From contig NC_092802.1 in assembly GCF_918797505.1 (NCBI RefSeq), positions 20,915,883 through 20,979,882 of the forward strand: a stretch of DNA of 64,000 nucleotides, given 5' to 3'. The notes under the pieces were generated by a model, which saw nothing but the letters and a program-made list of their open reading frames with translations, did no database searches and was not told the DNA's origin. The first letter of the stretch is position 1, and every line of letters starts with the position of its first letter. The DNA comes from Bemisia tabaci (lineage: Eukaryota > Arthropoda > Insecta > Hemiptera > Aleyrodidae). A program made the translations under genes and the position numbers. Positions 32,425-42,788 of this stretch are shown here, in pieces.

Positions 32425-32805
32425 ACCCATGCACTTGGATGTATTTAAATCAAAGGGAACTATCTCTACGATAACGTGGGCCCTGTCACGCCTGTGGGTT
32501 GATCGTTGAAATTGATAGACAAAGCGATAGACATAGAAGACATAAGGAGGACGGAGCGATCCTATGGGTTGAAATGGGTGGCTCTTATAGACTAAGGGGG
32601 TAAATGATGGACCAACTATCGGGTTTCTCGTGGGTTGCTGTTAATTAGTCTATTACCTACGTCCTTGTCTATTGCAATCATCCGCTTCCACAAATATGAG
32701 ATCCCTCAATATCCTTTTTGTCTTCTTTGTCCATCGCTTTGTCTATGAATTTCAACATCAACCCGTGGTACCTTCTTATGGGTCTTAGGACACACGGGAA
32801 AAAGA
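32425..32805. mobile_element. Family L copy 3, split by the family E element
   Basis: The left piece (GTATTTAAATCAAAGGGAAC to CCCTGTCACGCCTGT) and right piece (CTTCTTATGGGTCTTAGG) are contiguous in copy 1 but are separated here by 32492-32766. Confidence 0.65.
32492..32766. mobile_element. Family E foldback element, copy 2, nested in family L
   Basis: Starts GGGTTGATCGTTGAAATTGA and ends TTCAACATCAACCC. It splits a family L copy: the left part ends CCCTGTCACGCCTGT and the right part resumes CTTCTTATGGGTCTTAGG, continuous in the L copy at 21223-21353. Confidence 0.75.
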
Positions 32806-32857
32806 GCACGGGGATGTTGGACGATATGGACATTTCTAATTAATTGTGGTGATTGCA

Positions 32858-33036
32858 GTGGACGATGGACGTAAGTAATATAGACTAACTAACGGCAACC
32901 CACGAGAGACCTATACTTAGTCCATCATTTTACCCCCTCAGTCTATCCACCCATTTCACCAAAAGGATCGCTCCATACTCCTTATGTCTTCTTTGCCTAT
33001 CGTTTTGACTATCAATTTTAACAATCAGCCCGCAGT
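32858..33036 (-). mobile_element. Family E partial copy
   Basis: Only one arm and part of the centre remain: TAGACTAACTAACGGCAACC, TAGTCCATCATTTTACCCC and TTTTAACAATCAGCCCGCAG. It lies about 90 bp from copy 2. Confidence 0.65.
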
Positions 33037-33075
33037 CCAGCAGCGGTCCATTTTCGTCCTTTCCCACCTCCATCC

Positions 33076-33236
33076 CAGTGGCGAGGCGTGAGTGCTCGAT
33101 TAATCGATATTTTCCCATTTGAAACCGTGGTAAACAATCAATTATTAATGTGTTCGTTGCGACCACCCTGTTTATCGATCCTTTCCCGTACTTTTAAGCG
33201 GCAGACCGATCGATATATCGCAGAGCGCGCTCCATC
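33076..33236. mobile_element. Family D hAT-like MITE, degenerate right end
   Basis: CAGTGGCGAGGCGTGAGTGC, ATCGATATTTTCCCATTTGA and GATCGATATATCGCAGAGCG. The right terminus has decayed (GCGCTCCATCCC). Confidence 0.75.
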
Positions 33237-33355
33237 CCTCTCGGTCGCCTCCTCTTCGGCTCCTTTTGAAGTTGGGACTTTCACTGGGCGGCATAGCGGA
33301 CGGCCCGTTAGCGCGACGAAAACGGAAAACGGCCCGAGCACTTGTCACACGCGAT

Positions 33356-33518
33356 CAGTGGCGTGGCGTGCTTTTCGATGTATCGATTGATTCGCCATTC
33401 AAACCTATGAAAAAAGAACGATTATCAGGGCGTTCGCAGCGAACACCTTAGTAATCGATACTTTACCATAGCTTCAAATGGGGAAATATCGATAATCGAT
33501 CGTTCACGCCACGCCACT
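33356..33518. mobile_element. Family D hAT-like MITE, opposite orientation
   Basis: CAGTGGCGTGGCGTGCTTTT to CGTTCACGCCACGCCACTA. Flanks CACGCGAT and CCCGCGAC match at 6 of 8, a decayed duplication. Confidence 0.82.
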
Positions 33519-33710
33519 ACCCGCGACGTCCGTCCCTGGGCCGCGTCGTTCTATGGTCATTCTTTGGTCATTCCGCGGACGTAGCGCGGTCATTCCTTGC
33601 TCGACATGTGACCGCTCCGCTTGCCGGCCGCGCGGTCCACTGCCCGGCCGTAATTAGCTCGTAAAGCTCTCCCCCCCCCCTCTCCCCCACGATGGTGAAG
33701 AGTCATCTTT
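33519..33710. other. CpG-rich stretch ending in a C run
   Basis: Contains TGGTCATTC-type repeats (GGTCATTCTTTGGTCATTCC) and a C run at about 33669-33678. No exon recognised. Confidence 0.3.
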
Positions 33711-33825
33711 ACGTTGCGTTTCAACGTTGAAACATTGATGGGAAAACCTTAATTAAATTATGGATTTCTGACATGCGTGCCAGGAATTCGCGATTTAAAT
33801 ACTGATTCCTACGCAAGGAAATATC

Positions 33826-33925
33826 AGCACACAAGTTTGGTTAATATCGGAAGTAAAACACAAAATAACCCTAGCCTTTGGTTGACAATTTTAAAAGAAA
33901 ATACCAGCTAGTATTTTGGAAAAAT
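33826..33925 (+). repeat. Family W dispersed repeat, copy 1
   Basis: GTAAAACACAAAATAACCCT followed by AGCCTTTGGTTGACAATTT is repeated at 56284-56384 with about 88% identity over roughly 95 bp. No terminal inverted repeat seen. Confidence 0.65.
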
Positions 33926-34329
33926 TGTCTAAAAAACGAGTGGTGGAAACCAACGTCGCAATCGGAGGAATGAATTTTCCCAGTCTCTCCAGTGTGTTCT
34001 GCGTTAAATTCACCGCAAATTGTACCAAAATCAACACAAAATTTGTGTTGATTTAAGTTTCACTTTCTTTATTAACCAAAAGTAACACAAGGCTTTTGAA
34101 AAATAAAATGATCTAGTCCAGAAAAAGGCAAAAAAATCGTTGCAGGAACAGCGGAAGCGCATCCAGATGAAAAAGCGACCATAAAAATGATGGATGGCAA
34201 CGCTGCGTTCTATCTCTTCAACTGGTTTTGAGGCTGTTTCATAGTCGGAAGCACGAAGGTAGCCCTGAAAATTAAGAATCACCTAACTTCTACAGGATTC
34301 CACTTTATACAGGTAATTTATACGTTATT

Positions 34330-34586
34330 ACATAGCCGTGCTATGTAAAAACGACATATGAGTATTCGAATTTTGCCAAATTTACATTCAGAAAATATGT
34401 TTTATTGAAGGAAGTTATGAATAATTTTTCTTTACATTTTCAGACTCAATACATCAAATTACGAACGCGACCTCTTAAAAATCGGAAGAGAAATATTGTC
34501 AAGTTTTGTTGAAAATTCGTGATTCGTCGAAGGAAATTTGACAACGCCTAATCGCTTACACGGTGTCCTTCCTTAGCACGCAAGTG
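34330..34586. mobile_element. Family C inverted-repeat element
   Basis: GCCGTGCTATGTAAAAACGA at the left, GGAAATTTGACAACGCCTAA and GTCCTTCCTTAGCACGCAAG at the right, with the usual core. Confidence 0.75.
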
Positions 34587-34996
34587 TAGTCATGGCTACA
34601 TCCGCACTTCATTCCAGCACATTCCAGCCGATTTGCTCCTATGTTAAAATTTTTGAGGAACTGTTACGCATGACGTCATTCGGGAATAAGCTGGGGAAAC
34701 ACAGCACCGTCCCTTTAGAAGGAACCTATGTGTGCTACCATAGATTCCGCCATTAAACACTTCCCTCTGGAGTAAGGCTGGAGAATAGATTTTTTTTTCT
34801 AATGCCTCCAAATGACATCATCTGTTTCATATTATCCTCACAATTTGACGATATGTCAACGAACTCAATGGGTAAATCTATAGGATACGAAGGACTTGGA
34901 TCCTATCTTGGAGACTTTAACGAAAGGTGAAGAAAAACAACTAACAAAAATTGCGGATCCGTCCGTGCGAGGGACAAAAAAATCCGCACCTACGTG

Positions 34997-35252
34997 CTGC
35001 CATGCTAAAGAAGAACGTCGTATGAACCTTCAGGCGTTGCCAAATTTCATTTGATAAAACTCAAATTTCTTGATAAAACTTGTGAATATTTTTCTTCCAG
35101 TTTTTCAGGTCACTTTGTTCGCAATTTCACCGAAAAGTCCTGCTAATTTCAAAGGAAAATATTCATAACTTTTCTCGTAAATGAACATTTTATCGAGGGA
35201 AATTCAGCAACTCTCGAATGTTTGTACGGCGTTCTTCCTTAGCATGGTAGCG
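34997..35252. mobile_element. Family C inverted-repeat element
   Basis: CTGCCATGCTAAAGAAGAAC, GTCGTATGAACCTTCAGGCG at the left; TACGGCGTTCTTCCTTAGCA and TGGTAG at the right. CCTACG/CGTAGG extends the pairing outside the usual ends. Confidence 0.8.
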
Positions 35253-35450
35253 TAGGTAGTTGACGAAAGTTTGGCTACCATAAGTTCATGAAAGCTTTTT
35301 AAAACCGAAATCAAGGAATACCAAGGATTTGAGAGAGAACGTGAGTCGGTTTAAGCAACAATATTCTTATATTTGCCGCCAAGAAGAAACTCTTGGAATA
35401 CGCGAAAAAATGCATGTACCAAGAAGAAAGTTGCGAATATCACTCAGAAA

Positions 35451-35675
35451 GCTGGGGAAAAATTCTCTTGGATCCAGAATTGAGATTCTTAAAATAGTTG
35501 ACGAGAAAAAATACTCTTGATTCAATTGGAATTTTACTTGAATCGAGAGCCAATCATCATAATTAAAGCGGATTTTCTTTTGATTCGAGGAAAAATACAA
35601 ATGAATCTAGAGTATTTTTCCTTCTCAAATTTTTTAAAGAGTCTCGACTCTGGATCCAAGAGACTTTTTTTCATG
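35451..35675. mobile_element. Family A MITE, strongly diverged
   Basis: GATCCAGAATTGAGATTCTT, GACGAGAAAAAATACTCTTG and TGATTCGAGG with complement. Termini decayed (GCTGGGG left, TTTCATG right). Subterminal TCTTGGATCC/GGATCCAAGA. Confidence 0.65.
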
Positions 35676-35758
35676 TCTAACTTGCTTGATTCGAGTGTTT
35701 TTATTTTTGATTCAAAAAGGAAGTCGCCCAGGCGATAAATTCAATCCACTTTTTTCCA

Positions 35759-35982
35759 CGCTGGAAAATAAATTCGCTTCAATTTAGAGCCCAGACTCCT
35801 AAAAACATTGACAAGAAGAAATACTCTCGATTCAATCGGACTTGTGGCTTGAATCGAAAGAAAATCCGCCTAAATCAAAAGGCTTGGCTCTTCGATTCAA
35901 GGAAAAATCGGATTGAATCAAGCGTATTTTTTCTTGCCGATGTTAGTCTGGACTCTACATCCAAGCGACTTTTTTTCCAGTG
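35759..35982. mobile_element. Family A MITE, diverged
   Basis: CGCTGGAAAATAAATTCGCT to TTTTTTTCCAGTG with the ACATTGACAAGAAGAAATAC body. Subterminal (TTCGCTTCAA, CCAAGCGACT) resembles the neighbour at 35451 and the copy at 11003, defining a subfamily. Confidence 0.72.
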
Positions 35983-36099
35983 CATCGTCATGACTTCCAA
36001 TTTTCCCACGAACAATGCTCGACATTTCGAAATTTATAACTGCCACTCGCCTGACTTGAGGAGCCACTGAGAGTGGTGATAGAGCGTTGCGTCGCGTCG

Positions 36100-36810
36100 G
36101 ACAAAGCAAATCTCTTTTTTTTCAGGGTTATCTCTAGGTAGCCTAGGACTTACAAACTGAACTTAACGATCAAACGGCGGGTCGATCATTAAATCGATAT
36201 CGATAAATCCCTATCTTGGCAATGCTATATATCGATCAAGGTCATTCGATTATCGACCTGCTGATGACCAAACGACTTGGTAGCACCGATAATCGGGGCG
36301 ATTGCAACCGGATTATCCTTCACTTTGGGCACTCGAGAATGACGCAACGATGCTCGCGCATCGAGTTAACACCCGTTTGATCGGCGATCGGTTCTGTGTT
36401 GTTGTTCCTTAACGTCAAGTGCGCGTTTTAACTCAAGTAGATGGTGGCTTTATTATGAGCTCAAAGTTTGAATTTTGACTTCGCAAAATATGAAAATCTT
36501 AGTTGGCGGTTAAATTCAATTAAATCTGTGGTGCAAATTGCATTCCGCTTGAAATTTCGATGAGGAAACCTGCATCAGACTGCTTAAATGCGCACTTTGG
36601 TGTGTCCGTTGGCAGAAAAAGGTGTCGATCTGCTCTCGAAGAAAACTAACTGCTATTTCGTAACTCTCGTTTTTCAATAAACGCGAGAAATGAATTTCGT
36701 TGTTGAACCGAAATCATTCAGCTGATTTAAATTACATCATTCGAATATTAGAGAAAACCTAATTTGGAAAATTTGGTCATTACAGCTCTCTTCGGTAACA
36801 CGCTATCGTT
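36100..36810. other. No recognisable element; ATCGAT-rich stretch
   Basis: Between 36170 and 36270 ATCGATATCGATAAAT, ATATATCGATC and CGATTATCGA recall family D interiors, but the order is not preserved. No gene. Confidence 0.35.
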
Positions 36811-36816
36811 CAGTCA

Positions 36817-37060
36817 TTCTAAGTAAAAACGCCGTGCAAGCATTCGAATGTTGTCAAGTTTCCACTCTGAAAACATACATTGTTGAGGAAAGTTATGGAT
36901 ATTTTTCCTTGAAATGTTCAGACTTTTTAGATCAAATTACGAAATAAATACTCTGGAAAAATGGGAGGTGAGACTGTCACGAAATTTCTTGAAAATTTGT
37001 GATTTAGCTGCGGAAATTTGGCAACACCTGATGGCTCATACGGCGTTCTTCCTTAGCGTT
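36817..37060. mobile_element. Family C inverted-repeat element, left end decayed
   Basis: AAACGCCGTGCAAGCATTCG at the left, GGAAATTTGGCAACACCTGA and TCATACGGCGTTCTTCCTTA at the right. Confidence 0.72.
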
Positions 37061-37162
37061 GACGATCAGCTCACGATCATACTCCGCATGAGTGACGCAA
37101 CGAAGCTCAGATCAGATGGCCGATCACCACTGATCACCGATCAATCTTGGTGTGAAAAAAAG

Positions 37163-37447
37163 TCGAAGCGTGAGTGATCGATTATCGATATTTCGTCATT
37201 TGAACCTATGGTAAAGTATCGATTAACAGTGGCGAGGCGTGAATGATCGATTATCGATATTGCCCCATTTGAAGCTATGGTAAGGAATCGATTAACAGTG
37301 GCGAGGCCTGAATGATCGATTATCGATACTTCGTCATTTGAAGCTATGGTGAAGAATCGATTATTAAGGTGTTCGTTGCGAGCACCCTGTTCGTCGATCC
37401 TTTTCCATAGGATGAAATGGTAGATCAATCGACATATCGAAAAGCAC
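37163..37447 (+). mobile_element. Family D element with its left third amplified in tandem
   Basis: The segment from CAGTGGCGAGGCGTGAATGA to AATCGATTAA is present three times at a 69-bp period (starts about 37158, 37227 and 37296). The third copy continues as a normal family D body (GTGTTCGTTGCGAGCACCCT) to AAAGCACAGG. Local tandem growth inside a MITE is unusual. Confidence 0.72.
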
Positions 37448-38560
37448 AGGTGTGAAACGGAGCGGGAGCGTCGGACTCGGAGGCGTGATGTTGTGATTGA
37501 AAACAATCGAAAGGATTGCGAAGCTCACCCTGCAATCCCGTCGGAGGAGGAGCTGGAAGGATCCATTATGCACTCGAATACTCGATCTCGGGTGGGTCAT
37601 GCGGACGAGGGGGGTAATCTTGCGGTGCGTTCACTCTACGTGAAACATGTGAATGGGCTCTCGGATACGTGCTCCGACCAATTACTCCGTGGCCGTCTCA
37701 CCGAGGCTCCAGCGCGGACCAATCGCAACCGTTTACGCGCCTTTACGCTGAAAAAAAGTTTGGCTACAGCAAGCATGCCGCCATGTTATCAAAGAAATTG
37801 GCAAAAACCAAATTTCAAATGTCTACGACAGGTAACATGAATGAGATTCGATTCTTAAATTCAGAAGATACAGTTTAGACTTCTCTATAGTTTTCATGTG
37901 CGAGGAGTAGAAAAGCGTCCAGGCCACGAACAAGCTAGAAGCTTCAAAGAGGCTCATCGATTGAACTGTTGACTGCTGCCTTTCAATAATCGTTGGCCCG
38001 GCGATTTTTGAAGGTGGCCGATGTGTTTGGGACACATAACAAATGAGATCTTGAGATTTTCAAGGAATTTCGTGCAGAAATGGCTGAGAGAAAACCTCTG
38101 GAAAAGTGTACTCGTGGGTCAAAATTAGTTTAGGATTGGGTGACCTATTAGCCCGTTTCAGACGCTCAAACTGGAGGTTCAGTCTGAGGGCATCGGCATA
38201 CGTCCGATTCTTACTACCCGTTGTAGGTAAACTGATTAAAAATTATAGAGGCACGTATAGAACTTTGATTTCGCAAAAATGTCTCAATTTCAAAGTCTTA
38301 ATCTTTGAAAACGCTTGTTTACAATGCGCTGGCGGCCGAATTTATTAATCTTCAAAATGCAAAGGTTAGCAGCGGCACTTTTCTAGTGATTTACGTTTTC
38401 AGGTTGTGGCCCTTTTGGGCCCTAAGAACTACAGAAATCGAGTTGTCCATACTCTTCCTGTGAAGTCTATCGGGGACGGGCTATCACATTAGTTCGATCG
38501 ATATCCGATAGTGCGAGGTCTGTAAAATCCACCGTCTCTTCTCACATGCGTGATTCTTGC
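37448..38560. other. No recognisable feature
   Basis: The 115-codon plus frame 37493-37840 lies in GC-richer sequence with no domain or splice support. CCCGTTTCAGACGCTCAAACTGGAGGTTCAGTCTG-like sequence (38154-38190) recurs at 40295-40340, a short dispersed repeat. Confidence 0.4.
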
Positions 38561-38960
38561 GTATTGGGCAGGTAGAAGTAGAATGCGAATCCGATGGCTC
38601 GGCAGTCGGCACCTGAGCGCGGCGGGCGGGCGCGGGGTGGGGCGGCGACCGGGATCAGGCGGACTTGAGAACTGGTAGTAGGTCATGCATAATCTCGACA
38701 TTGACCGAACTTGAACCGCGAGTCGACGCTCGCAGCGCGCGGCCTCGGCCTGCGGCGCCGCGACGACGCTCCCAGCGCCGGCCGCCGATCGGGGGTCAAA
38801 ACCCCCCAAGCCGGCCGGTGGGGAGGGGAGGTTTCGGAGGTTCCTTCAGAAAAGCCTCCTCGACGCGGCTTATCAGTGTTGGGGAGCAGCGTAACCATCG
38901 CCGCGCTTGGAAATTCCGGTTCGCTAGCCGCGAATAGGCAAAATTTTCGTTCGTCTGCTG
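38561..38960. other. CpG-rich island, no recognised exon
   Basis: The most GC-rich segment of the central window (GGCGGGCGCGGGGTG, CGGCCTGCGGCGCCGC). Long frames on both strands are compositional. Could be a promoter or enhancer of an unannotated transcript. Confidence 0.42.
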
Positions 38961-38984
38961 TTCAGGAAATCCGTGGACAGTTCT

Positions 38985-39085
38985 GCCATGCTAATTGCTA
39001 AGGAAGAACGCCGTATGGACATTCGAGAGTTGCCAAATTGCCCCGGGTAAAATATGTATGTTTGAAGAAAATTATGCATGAAAAG
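38985..39085. mobile_element. Family C left-end fragment
   Basis: TGCTAAGGAAGAACGCCGTA, GACATTCGAGAGTTGCCAAA and TTTGAAGAAAATTATGCATG; the right half is absent. Confidence 0.7.
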
Positions 39086-40389
39086 CATCTGCACGCAAAG
39101 GGAAATTTTGAACTAGCAATTGGAAGTGCTCAAAACAGTGTACCAACAAGTTATATAAGTATTCAAGCGTTATTCAGGTCAAAAAATGTAAATTTTTCAG
39201 GGTAGACTATGAAAAATCAGTAACTAAAAGTCGGTGAGAACGAAAACATACCAACTCGGACATTTTTAAACGCTTAATTCTCTGTCATCAAACATGATGT
39301 ATCGATTTCAACTTGGTGCTTTACAAAGTCTCTAAGTACTTGTCCTTTGGCACCAAAAACCATTGTCTTAAACTAACTTCTTCGCCCGCTACGCAGTTTT
39401 AGGTGTTTCCTGAACAATTTTTTTTCCGAGTTAGTGTGTTTTCGAACTCACTGATTCAATTGATCAAGTCTTTGGGTTGAAAATTTTCAGCCTCGTTAAA
39501 AATGAGACTCGAGCCGCTTAGAGTACGGACATGTCGAAATATGAAGCTCTTGAGCCAATCTCCTAACACTAAAGATGTCACTGCCATTCTGCAGATTCCA
39601 ACCAATTGATTCTTGGTATCAAACAAAGATGGCCAAGAATGTCCGCAAATCTTTCACTATGCTGTAAATCCTGCATGCAATGTATCATGAATCATTCTAC
39701 GTATCATGCATTCATGTATCAATAAACGTTGCTCTTCTCGACATTGAGTCGGGATCGGGCGACAAAGATTCCCGAAACGTCGGACGAAAGTCAATGCACC
39801 GAGAAAGTGGACTAATCGATTCGAGACCGCGGAGGTGTGACACGCGACAGCTCGGATTAATATTCGCCCGGCGGTCGATCGAGCGGCACCGTGAATATCG
39901 ATGCAAAGGAGTTCGCAAATGAGGCCCTCTTGGCGAAAACAACGAATCCTCCATTGATAATACATTGCGCTTCTGATGTTCTCGCATGTAGGACTCCGGT
40001 GTCAGTGCTCTTCAAAGCCCCCGAAGAAATGCGGTCGAAGGAATCGAACAGTTAATTGATATTCCGCCGACGATTCCGTCAACTTTCGGAACCATTCCGA
40101 GGTGTGAAGCTATGCACGAATCGAGCTGATTGAAATTGACCCCTTGTAAATTGAGACACAGAAAAAGAGACGAGGTACGCGATGGAATACAACAAAGGCT
40201 TTCTACTATCTCCTTTTCTGTCTGACGAAAGCTCTCTTCTAAACGTTTTGATAAAACTGCACTGCTAAAAAGAGACCTCAGTAGGAACGGCTCTTATGAG
40301 CCCGTTCCAGACACTCAAATTGGAGGTTCAGTCTGGGGGCATCGATGCGGTTGTTGACTGTTGAACTTCAAAGGTCCGCGGGCTGATGC
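39086..40389. other. Unique sequence; 39730-40110 GC-richer
   Basis: 39730-39910 is GC-rich with GATTAATATTCGCCCGGCGG and TAATCGATTCGAG, resembling conserved noncoding DNA. Overlapping frames on both strands (39657-39987) lack domains. Confidence 0.38.
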
Positions 40390-40654
40390 CGTGCTAGGGA
40401 AAAACGCCACAATCGAACAATCGAAAATTGAACAATCGAAAGTTGCTACAGTTCCTCCGATAAAATGTTTATTTTCGAGAAAATTTATGAATACTTTCCC
40501 TTGAAATTTTCAGGAACTTCAGGTGAAATTGCGTACAAAATTATCTGAAAAATCGAAATGAAAATATTCATAAATTTACCAGGAAATTCGTGTTTTATGA
40601 AAGAAAATTTGGCAACGCCTGAAGGTTCATACGGCGTTTTCCTTAGCACGTTAG
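40390..40654. mobile_element. Family C inverted-repeat element with short internal duplication
   Basis: GCCGTGCTAGGGAAAAACGC left, then ATCGAACAATCGAAAATTGA (a small tandem repeat inside the arm). Right end GGCAACGCCTGAAGGTTCAT and CGGCGTTTTCCTTAGCACG. Confidence 0.75.
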
Positions 40655-40948
40655 TGATGACCTTACAACCAAATTTCCGAAAACAAAAATCACCGTAACA
40701 TTCGGCTTTCCCTCATTTTTTGTCATAAATTTGAAAATTGTGCCATTTTTTACTGTTTTCCTGAATGTCCAGCAGTCAACACCCGTATTGATGCCTCCAG
40801 ACTCCAGAAGCCTTCAGTTTAAGCGTCCGGAACGGTCAAAGGACACTGTTATTGGCACGTCACAAAAAATTAATATACATCGATTTACACTCAATGGTAT
40901 CATTGAAAGAGGTTATGCTATTGTTTGGATCCGATTGGAGAATCCCTA

Positions 40949-40962
40949 TGATGACGTCATCA
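40949..40962. promoter_or_regulatory. Perfect CRE palindrome TGACGTCA
   Basis: GATGATGACGTCATCAC contains the full CREB/ATF site in a 10-bp palindrome (ATGACGTCAT). A second perfect TGACGTCA lies at 41196-41203. Function is inference. Confidence 0.25.
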
Positions 40963-41094
40963 CTAACTGAGTCTTTGATGACTGAGAACGTATCATTATG
41001 AGGGCCTGCAAAATCCCCACGTTCCATCCTCAGGGTTTCCATGAGCTTTCCTCCGGTTTTCTCTTCTCTCGCCGAAGCGAAAGCAGCTTCACAG

Positions 41095-41330
41095 GCCATA
41101 AAACCGGACGACCGCGACGTCTGGACGTAACACCTCGGGTGTTACGCACACAATCGGACTGGTCGCTGATCGTGGCCGGTCGGGTCCGCTCGGATTGACG
41201 TCAATACGGTTATTCTTCGACGACCGACCGCGGCCGACTAATTGCGGTTGTCTGCCGAGGATGCTAATGAGCCCGGAAGTGCGCGAGCCTCCACGACCGA
41301 CGGCCGTTACTTGAGTCGGGATGGCTCCGG
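41095..41330. other. CpG-rich island with a CRE and a 9-bp-arm palindrome
   Basis: CGTAACACC/GGTGTTACG with a 3-nt spacer lies at 41126-41146; TGACGTCA at 41196-41203. The core CGACTAATTGCGGTTG sits between GC-rich flanks. No exon recognised. Confidence 0.4.
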
Positions 41331-41815
41331 GAGTTACGTTACTTTAATGAAAAAGTTACGTTACGCTAATCAAAAAAGTTACGTTACGCTAATCAAAAAA
41401 GTTGCCTTACGTTAACAAAAAAGTAACATTTGAACAAAAAGATGAGAATCACTGCAACACCAGTTAAGATTGGATAGGTTTGAATAACAAAAACCACAAA
41501 GCCAAGGTGTTATTTTGCCTTACTTTTGCCTACACTGGTAGTTTTGCCTTGCCTATGACTTTCGCTTTTTGTAGTTTTGCCTTGATAATGACCCCAAGGG
41601 TCGAAAAGCTTCGGCAATGATTTAATAAAATAGTATTATCAAAATAACACCTCTCTTTGTGGTTTTTCACATTCAAACCTATCCAAAAAAGTAACGTTAC
41701 TTTCATAAAAAAAAGTTACGTTACGCTAATTAAAGTTGAAGTTATGTTAATGAAAAAAGTTTCGTTACGTTAACAAAAAGGTAACGTTACTTTCATCAAA
41801 AAAGTTACGTCAAAG
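41330..41815 (+). repeat. GTTACGTTACGCTAA minisatellite interrupted by a MITE
   Basis: Units of about 20-23 bp (AAAAAGTTACGTTACGCTAA and variants AGTAACGTTACTTTC) occupy 41330-41432 and 41686-41815. The two blocks are separated by about 250 bp that include the family K element, so a single array was split. Confidence 0.72.
41471..41685. mobile_element. Family K inverted-repeat element inside the minisatellite
   Basis: Inverted ends TGGATAGGTTTGAATAACAA with AACCACAAAG...GTGTTATTTTG, and the complement at the right, give arms of about 46 bp. The interior has several TTTTGCCT motifs and a GACCCCAAGGGTC hairpin. 215 bp, noncoding, single copy here. Confidence 0.7.
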
Positions 41816-42606
41816 TCTCGTAAAATTATGAAGAATAGGCATTGAAATTTGCTTACATACGGGTCAATTAGACTAGGAAGTTGCTTAAAAATCGCACTTT
41901 GCGATTTTAATTTGAAGTAATTCTCCATTTCTGTCCACTTACCTGAAACAAGAAAGAAATAAAATAATCAGTAAAGAGTATAATTTTTTTAAAAAAATAC
42001 ATAAATATTAAAAAAATTTCATGAAGCATAACAAATTATGAGGGGTAGAAAGCTCGATTTAAAGAAGAAAAAACATCTCTACAGTGTTTTTTAAGATGAT
42101 GACGGATTATGAAGCCTCCTGCATTGTGTCTCACAAGTAAACCAAATTTTTAATTGTGTCAGACTGGATTTGCCGAAGTTCTTGCCAAAACCGACGGGGC
42201 TTTCAAAATTTTCGATGGTGTTGGACAGGTTTTTTAAAAAAAAATAATTCATTACATCCTTATACTTATCAGATACCTACAATTATTGGCTGGTAAGAAT
42301 TTTAAATGACCAAACTATTATACTTGCGACCCTCTAAACGCATAGGTACAGAGACTTAAACGCTAGGTTACAAAAACAAACTTGCTAGTCCGGACAATGC
42401 CAATCGTGGTTTCGTCATGAATTTTCTTCCTTTGGCCGTCATGCTGGACCATGCAAATCCTCACATTTTACAGAAATCACAAAAAAGCAAATTTATAAAA
42501 TTACTCTATGCAATTTTATATAATCAGAGGACTTACGTCTCATCTGAGGACTGTTTCTGTCAATTGATAAAAAAAAATAACGAAAATTGGTTCGGCAAAT
42601 CTGCAG
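41816..42606. other. No supported gene; one exon-like segment
   Basis: An 82-bp minus segment (41861-41942) lies between an acceptor-like and a donor-like site but is phase-incompatible with the Sushi gene (see rejected items). Otherwise AT-rich and featureless. Confidence 0.35.
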
Positions 42607-42770
42607 CAGTGGCTTGGCATGCTTTGCGCTACATCGATTGATCTGTCATTTAAACTTATGTAAAAGGATCGATAATCAGGGTGTTCGCAACGACGACCTT
42701 AATACTCGATTCTGTACCATAGCTTCAGATGGAAAAATATCGATAGTCGATCATTCAGGCCTCGTCACTG
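42607..42770. mobile_element. Family D hAT-like MITE with 8-bp duplication (7 of 8)
   Basis: CAGTGGCTTGGCATGCTTTG to TTCAGGCCTCGTCACTG; flanks ATCTGCAG (42599-42606) and ATCTGCGG (42771-42778). Confidence 0.82.
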
Positions 42771-42788
42771 ATCTGCGGATATGATATG

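Noticed and set aside
34031..34282. Minus-strand frame beginning after TTAATTTTCAG
   Set aside because: Acceptor-like start but no donor in frame and no recognisable protein.
38489..39001. Long overlapping frames on both strands in the GC-rich island
   Set aside because: Explained by scarcity of stop codons in GC-rich DNA; no domain, no splice support.
41861..41942. 82-bp minus-strand exon-like segment between TTGTTTCAG and GTATGT
   Set aside because: One frame is open, but 82 bp is not a multiple of three and its exit phase does not match the Sushi exon. An open frame this short is likely by chance.
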